DNA of 64,000 nt, from the NCBI GenBank assembly GCA_003194525.1, contig NBIV01000123.1:124001-188000 (forward strand). Direction: 5' to 3'. A program made the translations under genes and the position numbers. The notes beneath the pieces were generated by a model. It was given only the letters and a program-made list of their open reading frames with translations. It was not told the origin of the DNA and searched no databases. Numbering within the stretch: the first letter of the stretch is position 1; the number at the start of each line of letters is the position of its first letter. Positions 17,400 to 30,446 of the stretch are shown piece after piece. This DNA comes from Gracilariopsis chorda (Eukaryota; Rhodophyta; Florideophyceae; Gracilariales; Gracilariaceae).

Positions 17400-20300
17400 G
17401 TTAGTGTTGGTGTTGTTGTTGTAGCAGGTCACGAACCTCTTCAAGCGGCGAGCTCAGAACGCTCCAAGGGCCCTTTTATCCCGTGGCACAAGTTTGCGCC
17501 TTTTAGGAGGGATGCTGTCGTCTGTACGCCGCCTTCAATAAGGCCAGCCGTCACCTAGTGCTCTTTTGGAGCGCTTGTTAGGCCTTGTACGCAGCAGATC
17601 TCTGAGACGAGCGCCACCACGCCTAAGTTACTACTGCTCGGGCCTTGCACCACCATGCAATGTTACCGACACCAGGTCCCTTAGAGAAGCCGGCACAGAC
17701 CCTACACCCAAGTCTGCGGACCCTCTCTTTAACTCTCTCCTCTATTCTCGCCGTTCTACGGTTACCGAAGCCACTGGTTAAAGAAACGTCTTAGGCCACG
17801 CCAATGCGGTGGTTTGAAGGACCAGAGGCATGAATCGCGCCAAAGCTAGGCAGCGGCGGCTCAAAAAGAGATCCGCTGACGTCACATTAAGGACCGCCAT
17901 ATGCTGTCCCCAAGTCTCCTGCCTAGCCTTATAGCACGATCCCCCCAACAAGTGAGTAACGCCACTGCTGGAACTTATATCTTTAGAAAATTTTTCGAAC
18001 CTATGCCTTGAAAGTCACCTGATTGCCGAAACTCCAATTGAAAGAAAAAGAGCCCATCCAACATCCGCCTTAGCCTAGTTTGGATGCACCGCAGCTTCCC
18101 CGTTTACGGGATCCATACACGGACCGCACTGGCATCCTGGCCCTTCGATGAGACAGTTCAGGCCTTCTCTACTTTCCCCTTTGTACAGCTTTCGCTGTCC
18201 CGCCGACACCAACGTGAAGATAGGGACTCAGATTTACTTCGGCAGTAGTCCAAGCGTCACAGCATAGTTCACTCAGAAATAGCACTACCTACCTTTTCAC
18301 TCGGTACTACAAAGATAAATGAGGTTTATGTATGACAAACAAAATTACAATACACTTCCATGATTATTAAACTACGATAAAAACATCCATGTCTGCTACT
18401 TTCGAGTGTTCCTCAGTTACGGCATCCTTTAAGTCAACGTGAATGACTCTGCCCGAGATATAATCAATCCAGACCAAAGTTTGCTTCTTAATATGTGCTT
18501 GGACTCTGAACAGCAACTGAATGCGTCCAACGGATTCTACGTCATCATTACTTCTCTTCCGTAGTTCTCTTTAAGCATTTTGAAAGCCATTTATCTTCGA
18601 ATGGTACGGCTTTAAAGAATCCTAAACATTTGTAGATAGCTATCGTCTGTGTAATAGAATCATGTTAACCTATAGTTTTGGCCCTTTCACAATCAACTCG
18701 AGACCGTCGCCATCGTCTTCAATGTGAACAGAAAACAAGCGCTTCTCTACGCCAGCCGGCAATAAAATAGCAGCTGTTATCCGCTTATGAGTGGTGTCAG
18801 GCTCCTGCCACTGAAAGAAAACATTGAGCGGTTTGAAATGATTTTGACCAGTAATCAGCTCTTCACTGGGAGAATACTTGGTGGTATAAGACCCATCATC
18901 TCTCTCGAGACCCTCCATGCTTTCAAAATTTTGCTTCTCGGAAGGTACGGCTGTGCATCTTCAAGTAAATAAACTTACTTCAGCGTTTTGAGTTCTGTGA
19001 TCGTGAAAGTACTGCTTGATTATTTTGTTATACGTTCCCTTTTTTGTGTTCAAAGTCTTTTTTCATTGGGTAATACCGATTTCGAAAACTGGGTAGTTTG
19101 TGCTGCTAAAATATACTTCTTAATTGCCATACTTCACGTGCTGGTTCTGATCCATTTAGTTTATCTCGTTCACACTTGGACTTCACGACTCTCATGGCGA
19201 GGGATTTCTTGGAAAATTGGGGCATTTTGTAACGAGTGGTAAGCAAGAAAACCGAAACGGCTATAGTGCATCCGACTGAATGTATCATTCCATGCAGAAC
19301 GATAGAGGGTTAAGTAGAGGAATATAATGGGGCACACAAAACCAAAAGCACAACAATGGCTTAGGCAGCAATGATTACTTGACTCACAATTATATGTCTA
19401 GAGACTACCGTGAAAGTTATAGAGCTTTCAGAATGAAGAAATGACACCTCAGGTCCACAAAACGGTTCTCAGGAACCAGACGCAGTTCAAAAGCAAAAAC
19501 AGAATACATACTATGCTCTTGAACACTTCAAGTTTTATTCGGAATAGACGGCTTCTAAAGCGAGAACAACTTCTCAATCCTTTGAGATGCATACTTTCTT
19601 GCCTACAATTTTCACGTTACAAACATTTAGAAAACATTTTTGTGTACAGAATCACGGTATACACCGAAACATTCCATATGAGAAGTTGTTAAACATTTGA
19701 AATGGCTGTTACTTCATTTTTTCTTATGCCAAAAACCTTCGTTTCTGAAAGGTTGTATGCCTTCATTTGGTACTTCCTTTTTTGTACTCTTTGCCTTCCA
19801 AAAACTTATATTGTTCTTTTCATATTGTTTTAGAGAAAAAATTATAGGACAACTCGGTTTTGCTTAGTTTGTGTTAACTATTCCTCCCTAAGGTGAGACC
19901 AGCAAAAGAAACATGGATATCGCATTCCAAGTATATAGACTGGACCAAGGTGGGGCCAACCTTTTCACTCTACAACTTGAATAAGTAGTGCCTAAAAGCG
20001 TTATAAATTCTTTTCTTACTGGCGAGAGCCCAATAATGATTGTTACATGTGCCTGAACGTGAATTTTGGAAGTTCAAAACAACACATGTTTTTTGCAAGG
20101 TGTGTATATGAAATACAATGAGCTCTGACCACGTGGGCAGTGCATCGAGCGCTGTACCAATAAGTTAGTGTGCCACTTGTGTTAGAGTGGCTAACTAACT
20201 AGGATGCTAATTCATTTAATTATTTTAGATAAGTAATGACACTCTGCTACTGTGGCATGGGGCCATGCTATTAGAGCCAGCCCCATCGTATGCCATGGAG

Positions 20301-20790
20301 CAGAGTGCACCTAAGGTTGAGCCTCACTCACCCTTAAGGTGGGTGTAGCGCTCCCTCTCCAAGAGTAGTAAAGATAAGTACCTCTTTGCTAAGTGTGGTG
20401 CCATTTGTTTTTTTCAGTCCACCATCTCGTTTAGCTACGACTATTCAGGCTCTGCTAGCCTGTGTTCACCGTACAACCGACACTACTAATTGCTTATGGT
20501 TAGCCTGCCGGGCTAGCTCGCGCCCCCAGTGGTTTAGTGCTGCCACCCCCATCCAGTTCCTCAACTTCCACCCTTCTGGTTGAGCCCTCGCCGCGCTCCC
20601 AGTAAAGGTTATCCAGACGGACTACCAAGCTGGTAATATACAATAAATTGCTTGTAACACATTTTTGTCTCCCAACCGACACTCTGAAACAATACCTATT
20701 GGTTTTGGAAAGAAGAATTCGGAAGGACGTGTACTTTGGACCATCGTTTGGTTTTGGTTATCACTAGAAACCAATTCAGTGAAATATCAG
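17400..20790. other. no gene recognised; probable transposon debris
   Basis: The first part (17400-18300) is the upstream side of the minus-strand retroelement and could be its terminal repeat. A minus-strand ORF at 18670-18918 (82 codons, HFKPLNVFFQWQEP ... LFSVHIEDDGDGLELIVKGPK) looks protein-like but is unrecognised. 18970-20160 is AT-rich without signal. 20169-20660, starting TGTGCCACTTG and ending TTGTAACA with AATAAA near its end, has the look of an LTR for the decayed element that follows, but I found no matching second copy. Confidence 0.4.
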
Positions 20791-20829
20791 TTAACAAATT
20801 GGATATGCCACAATCGAACGCAAGGTCCC

Positions 20830-22900
20830 GAGGTTCATCGAGCTGAGGAACGGTCGAGGGCTCGTCCCAGGAATTCGTCGAACCAATACTGGACAGCCCA
20901 GAGGAACTATTACGAAGAACTACCGTACAAGTCTATGCCGACGACTGTGAGCAGACGGAGGATGCCGCTCCCCCGGTAGCCAATGTGGTAGAGATGCGTC
21001 CCCGGTAGGGCCGAGGACCGGTACCACATCCGACGGTAGAGAAAAACGATGAAGACAAACCTAACATTGTGCTACGCATGTTGGATTTGTATAGCACTAC
21101 CAAGATGGTCATTGACGGAGCTAGTCACGAGCTCGCCGATCAAGTACCAGCTTTCGTTTTTCTATTCCTCGAGCAGGAGGCTTGGGAAAACATAGACCAA
21201 ACGGTGCAGGAGTCCGTCTAGAAACACCAACAGGTGGCCCCGCAGAGCCCCCATACCATCCCGGTAATGATGCCAACCAATCTAGATAACCTACAGTTTT
21301 ATTCGGTAACGAGCTATCCAGCCACCTACTCCTATATACCAAACTTGTGAGAAGCGCCCTGACCATTTTGGAAACGGGTAGACCTTCAGGTAGGCAAAGG
21401 ACCGGGTATATATACCTTCCGGAGCCAACTGGTGGAACCAAGCAGGGCCCTCACGGAGGAAACTCTGGTGGCAGTGGTTCGTCGAACTCGGAAGATGAGC
21501 AGCGACAGACACCAAAAAGAAAGAAGAAGACCAATAGGAGAAGAAGAACTCGCTGTTGGTCGGAACCCAACTCTTCGGACTCCAGTACCGATACGGAGTC
21601 ATCGAAGGGTGACGAGGACCGTAAAGGAAGAAAAAAGAGTAAGCAAAAGACCTTTGGAAGGTGTAAAAGAACCTTAGAGGTAAAACCAAATGGTATGGCT
21701 GATCCAATGACAATAAGTCCGAAACGGATTTAGATCTAGCGGTGATTTGGCCGTTGAACAACCTGTTCTCCAAGGCCGTTGAATACAGAACCTACAAGTT
21801 ACGGAACCGATATTCGGAGTAAACCTCACAGGTAGCTCAGAAGACTACCAAGCAGTATAAAGGGCTTGGTTTTTAAATGGGTGATACTACCTTCACAGGT
21901 GATGATTCCATTGCCATCATTGATTTCCTTCAATGATTCAAGATCGCTTGTGACCAGACTAGTTGCTCAAAAGGCGCAGCTATGTGGTTGTTGCAATTGT
22001 ACTTGAATGTGCAGGCCACATCCCTGCTGCACAGTTGTATGCAAGGGAATACCATGTCAGTTGATGAGGACCAAACGGAAATGCTTCGGATTTAGCCGCA
22101 GGTCGTTACCTACCTTTTGAAAACCTATGCGATCGATGAGATTGTTTAAGAAGCTTATGCAAACCTTCTTGGCTACCATCAGAGGTCAGGATAAACCGAA
22201 TTGGAATTCGCGCAATCGTTGTTTGTGATAGCCTCTCGGTGTGGTAAAGTATTTAGTAACACTTCATTGAAGTCGTTTTTAGCTGATAACATCGACAAAG
22301 CCAGTAGGTCGCAGGTGAGGAATCATCTCCCGAGAAACCTAAGGAATGACTATGAAGATCTGTCATGGTACGTGCAAGCCCTTGGAGATAATCACCGAGC
22401 CGGTGGAAGACAGCCCAGCGCGGTTGTCAGGGCTGGTAAGGATAAATCGGAACGGTGCATCCTGGAGGTGGATTATTCGTCAGCTTCCGAGGACACAGCG
22501 CAAGATGTCACACCAGTTGGATCTATTGTCCTTTCGGTACACACCAGACCTGCCTCCGCATCTTGTTCTCCATTGTTCGCCTGGGTGTCTACAAGTGCAA
22601 CCTCAATCCGAAAGGTATCAACGCCAGTCAAACAGGTGTCTATCCTCGCCCTGCAGGTACTCGAAATAGAAGCTTTTGGTCGGAACAAATCGTCAGCAGT
22701 ATTTGTATCACATGGAACGCGTCTAACCCATGGACGGAGTGCCAATGCGTGGAACTTGGATGGCTTTGAGGGATGCAGCACTGAAAATTTCCTTTGAGGT
22801 TTTTGAATATCACCTCACAACTTTGCTACGACATGTACGAACATCCCCTCGCAGGTTCGAGCCGCATTTCCCCAAGTGCATGAGCACAACCATAGGGTGT
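20830..22900 (+). pseudogene. gag remnant
   Basis: 21480-21680 encodes a basic tract followed by a Ser/Asp/Glu run, like the chromovirus Gag at 13.9-14.1 kb. 21870-22330 encodes a capsid-like domain (DDSIAIIDF, KGAAMWLLQL, VVTYLLKTYAID) with at least three internal stops. 22330-22460 continues with LSWYVQALGDNHRAGG, matching the end of the capsid domain. It is not functional. Confidence 0.7.
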
Positions 22901-23099
22901 TATTTGGACAAGCCTGCGGAAACCAGCAGGTTCAGGACAGTCATTTCTCTGTAAACCAAGAGGTTAACTTGGTCACCAGTACGAACTGGGAAGGCATTAC
23001 CGATGTCGCTCCATCGGAAAAAGCCTAAGTGGTGGCCCACAGGCTACTCCCAACCGGTCTCATTAGGAAGGCCAGACGGCGATACCGGTTTCTCGTATG

Positions 23100-23560
23100 A
23101 TATCAACCCTTTGGTTACCCGACAGGAAGAGTTAGAAGACCAATTGCTACCTATTTGTTTTCTGAAGCATGATAACTACAACGTAAACATCACCTTTGGG
23201 TTTTCTGCTAACCATTTTGTCCCGTGCACTACGATCTTGGGTACGGGAGTTGGACCGAAGGTGATATGAGAATTTATTATCCCCGAAGGTGTTGGACAGG
23301 GTACAGCCATATACGCTTATAAACCCTTTGGAAGATGCAAATAAGTGACCATTAGTGGTCGGCTGCAGCATAGACCTAATGTTAGCCGTAGGAACCCTTA
23401 TGATTCGGGTACGTTTTATCATGATCAACCAATTGGAAACAGACTGTATAGTAAGAACTACGCTCATCGAAAACTATGTCCGAGCAGCTTTTCCTGGAAA
23501 CAGAATAATTTTGTCCCACAAGGGTCCATGAGTAGCCGTACTTGGTTGCCATAAGTCAAA
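23100..23560 (+). pseudogene. retropepsin remnant
   Basis: The catalytic triad reads ILGTGVG (about 23235), so the active-site Asp of DTG is replaced by Gly. A stop follows shortly. Placed between gag and RT remnants as expected. Confidence 0.5.
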
Positions 23561-24083
23561 AACTGCATCGAGACCATGGCAAGCAATGGCTTTGCTATAA
23601 TATACAATAAGGTTCGACTTGCGAAGTCCATTCAAATTCCCCCCATACACCAAGTCGTAGCCGAATTGGTAGGCGACAGACCTGGTTTCTTAACACTAGA
23701 AAGCCACCATGAGGTATTGGAGCGCCACATGAAAATGATGGAAATGGATTCACGGAAAACGTACAGAATCAAACCTTTCGGGTGTGCTTAAGCAACCTCA
23801 GTAACCATACGGTCATACTACCTACGAACACCGTTATTGGACTAGCATCTCCCGCCCCAGGTAGTATTTTTACATTGACATGAAAAAGGTCGTCCGGAGT
23901 ACCCTATCTTAAGGAAGGGGGCCAAGACCGATCGCGGAAGAAGAGAAACCAGCCACGCCAGTAAACGCCGAAACGGCACCACCACCGGACGGAAGTACCA
24001 ACTGGAAAGAGGATGTAACCATCGGCTCTGAAGGGCAACCATGTAAGGACCGTATCCTCGACATACTGGATCCTTTTAGTACC

Positions 24084-25250
24084 ATGTGGTCAGGTCACGT
24101 AGTGGTGTTAAAAGCCACGCCATGCCGTATTGACCTGGTTACTGGAGCCAAACCGATACAAGAAAAACCACACCGGGCAGGTACAAAAGCTGGAGAGGTT
24201 GAAATCCAAGACGTAGAAAGAATGCTGAAGAAAGTTATTATTGAGCCCGCGTATACAGAGTGGGCCAGCCCACTGTTATTGGTCAAAAAGAAGTTAGACA
24301 ACAGAATGAGTTTCTGTGTCGACTATTGGAACGTAAATGCCCTTACGGACAGGTATTCGTATCCGATACTTAGAATGGATGAATGTATCGATTACCTTGG
24401 GGATACGAACGTCTTTATCACACTGGATGCCAATTTCGGTTACTGGCAAGTAGAGATACCCGAGGAGGATACTAACAATATTACATTCACCTGTCATGCT
24501 GGTATCTTTCGCTTCATTTCAGTGCCATTTTGTCTGTGAAATGCGCCCGCTACCGTCCAGACGGATGTGGATATAATTCTACTGAACGTAAAATGGCAGA
24601 TCGCACTGGTGTATATCGATGACCTCTTCATCTACTCCCGATCGGTTGACGAACCTATTGGGCACGTCCGAACGGTGCTCCAGCTCTTAAAAAGTGCCGT
24701 GGTGACGCTCAAGTAACGCAAATGGGTGTTCTTTGACCAAACGTTGCAGTATCCGGGTCACATTATCAGTGCAAGATGCTTGCAAGAGCCAAAACAAGTA
24801 TTTGAGCCGTTCAGAAAGCCAAACGTTCACGGAATCAAACGAATTTACGTTCCTTTGTTGGTTTGTGTAATCTATACTGACAGTTTATAAAAGAGGTTTG
24901 CCAAGATTGCAGCTTCCTCTAACAAGATCCTGCAGAAAAGACAACCAGATCGGTTTGAATTCCTGGAGGAGGAAGAGAATCAGGCTTTTCAGAACCTGAA
25001 AACTGCTCTGATCTCCCCACTAATATTGGCTTTACCCAAGTCTGGTTATCATCGTACCCTTGATACAAATACGTCCTCCACTCAGGTAAGATACTGCATG
25101 ATGCAGTACAAAGCAGATGCGAGCAAATTACCAATCGGGTACTGAAGTAGAACGGTCACTAAAACGGAGTGGAACTACACCATAATGGAGAGGAAATGCC
25201 TAGCGGTTGTGTGGAGCAAGCTGATGCTCCTTTTTTACCTATATTGAACG
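24084..25250 (+). pseudogene. reverse transcriptase remnant
   Basis: Opens at ATG 24084: IIEPAYTEWASPLLLVKKK, FCVDYWNVNAL, then TLDANFGYWQVEI. A stop follows at about 24538, then NAPATVQTD and LVYIDDLFIYS with the catalytic DD still present, and further stops. RNase H begins about 25150 (WNYTIMERKCLAVVWSKL). Decayed by single-base changes rather than large deletions. Confidence 0.75.
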
Positions 25251-26900
25251 AAGCTCACCCTGTGGACAGGTCAAGATGCCTTAGGTTGGATACTTGGCCT
25301 TGCCAACGCTCCCGTACGCTAGCCAGATGGAGGTTAAGACTATTGAAGTTTGAGGAGGAGATACAATACGGCCTGGGTGTGAAGCACAATGTGGCCAATA
25401 TCATGTCACGCTTGAATACCGATGGGTTAGAAGAAGCATCAGTGGAGGACTATATTGCGTGCTTCATTATCCAATTTGGTAAGAATGGACAAGAAAAGGA
25501 AACCCAAGTCGGTACCATTTTGCATGAGGAACAGGAGTTCCATCACGCTATAATTGAAAAAGATCTACCAGATGGAGTGTTCGCAGTTGAAGGAGAGGAG
25601 TATGCCCCAGCTATCAAAGAGGATTTCTTGCGAGAGCAAGCACCAGATAGGTATTGGATGTCCTTACCGCGCTTTGTTGGGCATAATGATAGGCACGTCG
25701 AGGTAGACCGTGAAGGTTACTTCGTAAGGCGATCCACGTTGAATAGCCTGCTCCAAAATGTCATGCCGGCGTCTCTTCACCAAAAGGTTCTCCAACTAGC
25801 TCACGGACCCTGGCTTGCATGTCATCCAGGAGGTAAAATAATGTACTACACCCTGAGTAGAGACTTCTACTAGCCCATGTCGGCTCACGCTGTTAATACT
25901 TATGTGGCGAGGTGCACCTCTTGCTTCAAAACCCATGGTGGTATTAGCAAACATCGTAACTTCATGAATTTATTCCTGGAAGCCAGCCTGCTGAAGTTCA
26001 TACCTATTGACGCATTGGTAGAACATTCCAAGACCAACAAGGGAAAAGCTTATGTAATGGTAATTACTGATCGGTTCAGAAGCCCACTCGAGCTTTCTGG
26101 CTCAGGCTCACGACCTCTACGGTATTGGCCGAAGCTTTTCTCAACCATTGGGTACTTTTATATGTTCCTGCACTACACCTACTCATCGCAAAATTTTCCA
26201 ATCTGGTTTCGAAGTTCTTCGCATCAGCGTGCATTATGTTAGGTTTGAAGCGCTACTCCACGACTGCGCACCACCTCCCAACAAGTGGGCAATTGGAAAG
26301 GTTTAACAGAACCCTTGTAGAACGAATGCACCAATAGGTAACCGAAGACCAATCCTATTGGGCGGAATTCGTCCAGCACTTGACGTACGCTCACAACCTA
26401 CAGTTACATCATTTGAAAGAGGCCAATCCCTTTGGCTTGGTGTTATCTCGACACCCTCCCGGTATTATCGTCCAAGCTGGCCTGGTAAACTGCCGTGCCG
26501 CTTGGACACAATCTACCGCTTAGTTGAAGAGAGACGTCCTAAAAAGGTCGGGAGAAACCCTATCGGCAGCACTCTCAAAGATAAATACAGCCCAAAAGCG
26601 GTACAAGAAGTACTTCGACCAAAAGGTGCAAAGAGTTAGCAAGGAGGGAGTTGGAGACTACGTCTTCGTAGAAATCCTGTAGAGCGACTCGTGCGCGCAT
26701 AACCTCCACGCAAGGTGATATGAACAATTCAATACCGACGTGCCATCGATGCAACTCAGGTAGGAGTGGACCCTCGGAAATATTGGGGGAAGTTCGGTAA
26801 GAATTCTAAATGGTATTTTTGGAACCTTCGTGGGTGATTTCTGTGGTATCTGGAACAGATGGACGCTTGGCAAGCGTACGGGAACTACTCATGGTTGGCA
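25250..26900 (+). pseudogene. RNase H - integrase remnant
   Basis: The H2C2 finger region (LHQKVLQLAHGPWLACHPGG ... RCTSCFKTHG) is recognisable with a stop in its middle (25873). The core includes VMVITDRF and a TSGQLERFNRTLVERMHQ block carrying the catalytic Glu. The second core Asp block (normally TDNG) is lost. The C-terminal part runs to about 26650 (KVQRVSKEGVGDYVFVEI) with stops throughout. Confidence 0.7.
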
Positions 26901-27790
26901 TGCTTCACACGTGTCGTGTTGTGCCGTGGCCGGCATTGCCGCCAAGTGACACAAGTGTGTGGACCACAAGTGTGGCACACTACAGGAGTAGTATTCTTAG
27001 TTTGTTGTGACTCAATAGTACTTAAGAGAGGACGGCCTTGCCGTTTTACCCTGGAGTGAAGACAAGCTGTGACTCAGCTCTGAGCGTATGGCCTGCGCGA
27101 AGTGACCAACTCCTGCTGGGGTTTCACCGCGTTCGGTCTCGTTATACTCACTAGCACAGTTTCACCAAAGACTGCTGATCTGTCTAACCACGTGAGTTCG
27201 CCTAGTGATCACTGTTCTACCGTTTTGGTTACTTTCTATTTTTGGGAACAGAAAGCCGTCCAGCTCAGTATTGCGTCTTACCGTGCTGGCTAAACAAGCA
27301 ACAACCCCCACCGCCGGGTCTCTTTTGGCTTTTCGCGCAACCTGCTGTGTTGTACGATCCCTTTTGGTTCCTCACATTTTTCCCTTTCTGGATTCTGTGT
27401 GGACCGGAACACAGCCTATACGGAGCTGTGAACTACGTTGAACACCTGGCAACCCAATTCTCGCTATCAATTCCGTCGATATAGCCGGGATTGCCACTGG
27501 GTTTACATCCAAACACAATGTGGTACGGAGGGCCCTGTCGCTGCACCTAGCTCACAATAGAGCAAGGCTGCGAACACTTTAGAAGGGTTTCCAGCATAAT
27601 GATATTGCTCCACAAGTGGTCTTTCGATCTAGAATCGGATCACATATAATTGGTTTGATGAATCTGTGCATTTATGTGCTGTTCCAGGTCTTTGGAAGAA
27701 TCTATTAAAATCTTTGTGTCGCCCCAGTTCTTTGAAAACCTATGATTTGAGCTCATTGAAGTTCCGAACACTCGGTTGACCGGCATGCAG
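26900..27790. other. spacer between two decayed Ty3 elements
   Basis: Probably holds the 3' end of the element on the left and the 5' end of the one on the right. A stretch around 26910-26990 with CACACGTGT and repeated CACAAGTGTG motifs is reminiscent of the chromovirus LTR, but no full match was found. No gene seen. Confidence 0.35.
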
Positions 27791-27791
27791 T

Positions 27792-29620
27792 ATGCGGCCA
27801 CCGGCTTCCAATTCTCGGAATAGTTCTACCGATGCAGTTAGTATAACCCCACAGGGTGCACTGCGCACGCGGACATCTGTTCCAGGACGTTTGGACAACA
27901 ATGAAGTTGACCGGAATGCCCGAAGAACGCCCTCGGTTGTGTGTGCTCCACAGGCTATAAACCAGGCGGTACCACCACCTGTGGCCGAAACGCCGTCTGC
28001 AGCTTACCCTCGTATGGACTCAGCTGAGTTTGCTCGACTGGAGTCGACGATCCACATCTCTAAAGTGGCTCATGTGTTTCTCCTCGAAGAGGTAAACAAA
28101 CTTCGTCAAGACGTTTAAATTGCCCAAGTTCAGGATGTCTTGGGAGATACCCAACTTTTTCGTCGAGAATTAAACCCCATTTAAGAATATATGGGTGCAC
28201 CAGATACGTTTGTCAAGGACTACAATAAGTTTTTCAATGACGTTCAGGTGGCCCTGTAACGTGTGCCCGTTCGTTTGGGTACTCTGGAAGCCACCATCCG
28301 TTTGGATACAGAAGCGCCCGCAAAAGCGGAGGACGAGGTCCTCTAACTCTATTCAAGTCGCTGCTCGAACAAATGAAAGGCACGTAAACCCAAGAAGGAT
28401 GTTCACTACCTTGATTCGGGTTCGTCAGAATCTGACTCTGATCGCCGCGCAGAAGATTAATCATTGAACTCATCAGATTTCGATAATAACGCAGGAAGTA
28501 CCCTGCAACGAAGTCGAAGGCGACTTGTACTACTCAGGGAGTCATCCGCTCTCGAGAAAAAGGTAGACGTCACCTGGGACTGAAGGCGTTAAAGCCTACG
28601 AATCCGCTTTACTAGAAACTTTTATCGTATCGTTATTATCGATTGGATGATTCCTCATCTACTCGGTCCCCACGAGGTACCTACAAGGTTAAGGATTGCA
28701 TCGAAAGCATGAATATTACTCTTCAATATAGTCGTTTCTCAGGATAAAACCCAATTCTGGTGCTCGACTGCTTCACTAGGCTCCTTCAGAAGGCTGACAT
28801 ACTGCATGAGTGAAGCCCGAGCGTATCTCACGTTACCTTGTTTTTTAATGGGTATGGCTGAACATCAGTTCAATTCCGTTCCAGGAATCTCGAGAGCCTC
28901 GGAAAGAGAAACAATTTGCTGTCCAGAAGCAGTTCTCTACCTTCTCAGGTCATATGCTACGGGAAACACCATCCACACGGCGATACTCCCGCTATGAGAT
29001 ACGAAACAGAACTATGGTGAAACCGAAACGGTCTATTCAGCCCGCTCGAATAAAGTGTTTTACGGTTGTGGTAATTTTTATTCCGCACAGGAGCGGTGTA
29101 CGATATTCGTTGATAAATTGGACCCCAAAATACGAGCGCTTGCCGCGCGACACCGTGAGGATAAACGGAAGATTTCATCTCTTGAACTGGTCCACTAGGC
29201 CCACGCTGAGGGAGACACTAGCCGTGCACGACGTCAAACGAGACGCCAGTCGGCGAGAGCTCTCTTATTGGAGGAGTCTTCAAAATCGATGTCATTGCCC
29301 CAGGGCAGAACCGCAAACGCGAATATGGAGAACGTTCAGTATGCTAGAAGTCGTCCATATTTGTTTGGGATTATGGAATTGCCGTCAACATCGGCCCCGA
29401 TTTCGGAAGAAGACCCCAATTTCTACGACAGTGCGGCACAGATTCAGGCCACTCCGCTCGCTCACGCGTCAAACGGATCCCTTCTTACCCACTGCCTTGG
29501 ATACTTCATACCCAAACCACAACTTCAAACAGATAGCCATCTTCGGTACGATAAAGCGGAACCGACTATCTGTCGTAGATGTTACCATCACTCTCATATC
29601 GCCCCAAAATGTGACTAGAC
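27792..29620 (+). pseudogene. gag remnant with CCHC zinc knuckle
   Basis: Starts ATG 27792 with a Ser/Thr/Pro-rich N-terminal region ending at a stop after 108 codons. The capsid area (28120-29200) is too decayed to follow. At about 29567 CRRCYHHSHIAPKC fits C-x2-C-x4-H-x4-C exactly, the nucleocapsid RNA-binding knuckle, and is followed by a stop. The 10.3-kb chromovirus Gag lacks this motif, so the two differ in lineage. Confidence 0.65.
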
Positions 29621-30056
29621 ATTCCAGGAGTGCCCAAGGTTATCATGAGTTACGAAATTTTGACCCCAGCTGATGGGGCCCGAGTGCCAAGTACTTCATA
29701 TGAAGAGGTGAAAGCATTACTAGCTAACGCCACACTGGCACGAACTGATACTTCCATGGTTGAACCCAGCTCTGATCAACCGGTGGGCGCGGTCGTAGCC
29801 ACGAATGGGATTAATTATGGTTCCCACGAATTGGATTAATTATGGTTCCCACCATGGGATAGTGACACCGAGTAAGGTGAATACCTCCTCAAAACAATAG
29901 ATTCGGAAGTCTCCACTATGGGAGAGGCGTCTTCTAAGCCAACGTTGACACCCAAGGTGCTGCAGTTTCACCCCTCTGCTGTCAAGATCCTTACTAGGAA
30001 AATGGCTGCAACTGACATGAGCTCGGAAACCATCTCAGTTCAAACGTCGTCCGTGG

Positions 30057-30446
30057 ATGCGTTTTTGTCATTTCCGTATTCCAGATAGATCTCTGGTCAT
30101 GTCCAAGAGAAACGACAACTTTTATGCCGATCGTGGCCTATCCATCCAATATATGGTTCGCCAGCTATCTGTTTTAGATACAGGGTCTGCCCCCAACCTT
30201 GTCAACTCTGAACTAATACCCCCTGCTCTACGGGCTCACACTCAATGTGGTGCAGGCCTAGATATCGCCAACATGACTAAAAATCCCCTGAAGACCATGG
30301 GATACTTTCCTCTCGTTGTGAGATTAGGTACCTGTACATTTCAACTGTACTTGGTTATCTCCGATAAGCTCGCGACACCAGTGATTCTTGGTTGTGACTT
30401 TTTGATCACTTTGTCGAAGCAATTCGCCCCCGTGCGAAAACCGTGA
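30057..30446 (+). pseudogene. retropepsin remnant
   Basis: LSVLDTGSAPNLVN (about 30160-30200) keeps the catalytic DTG, and LATPVILGCDFLI supplies the second conserved element. The segment is open for 129 codons, ends at TGA 30446, and overlaps the next frame. Confidence 0.7.

Larger units (their letters stand above)
20800..26900 (+). mobile_element. old Ty3/gypsy element, plus strand, heavily decayed
   Basis: Gag, protease, RT, RNase H and integrase remnants follow one another in the usual Ty3/gypsy order, each broken by stops and frameshifts. The protein fragments resemble those of the 10.3-kb chromovirus, especially the basic-acidic Gag block, the RT (DECIDYLGD ... TLDANFGYWQVEI) and the H2C2/integrase region, so it belongs to a related lineage. 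LTRs could not be paired. Confidence 0.8.

Noticed and set aside
20169..20660. LTR of the decayed Ty3 element at 20.8-26.9 kb
   Set aside because: It has TG...CA-type ends and AATAAA, but no second copy could be found on the other side; kept only as a remark.
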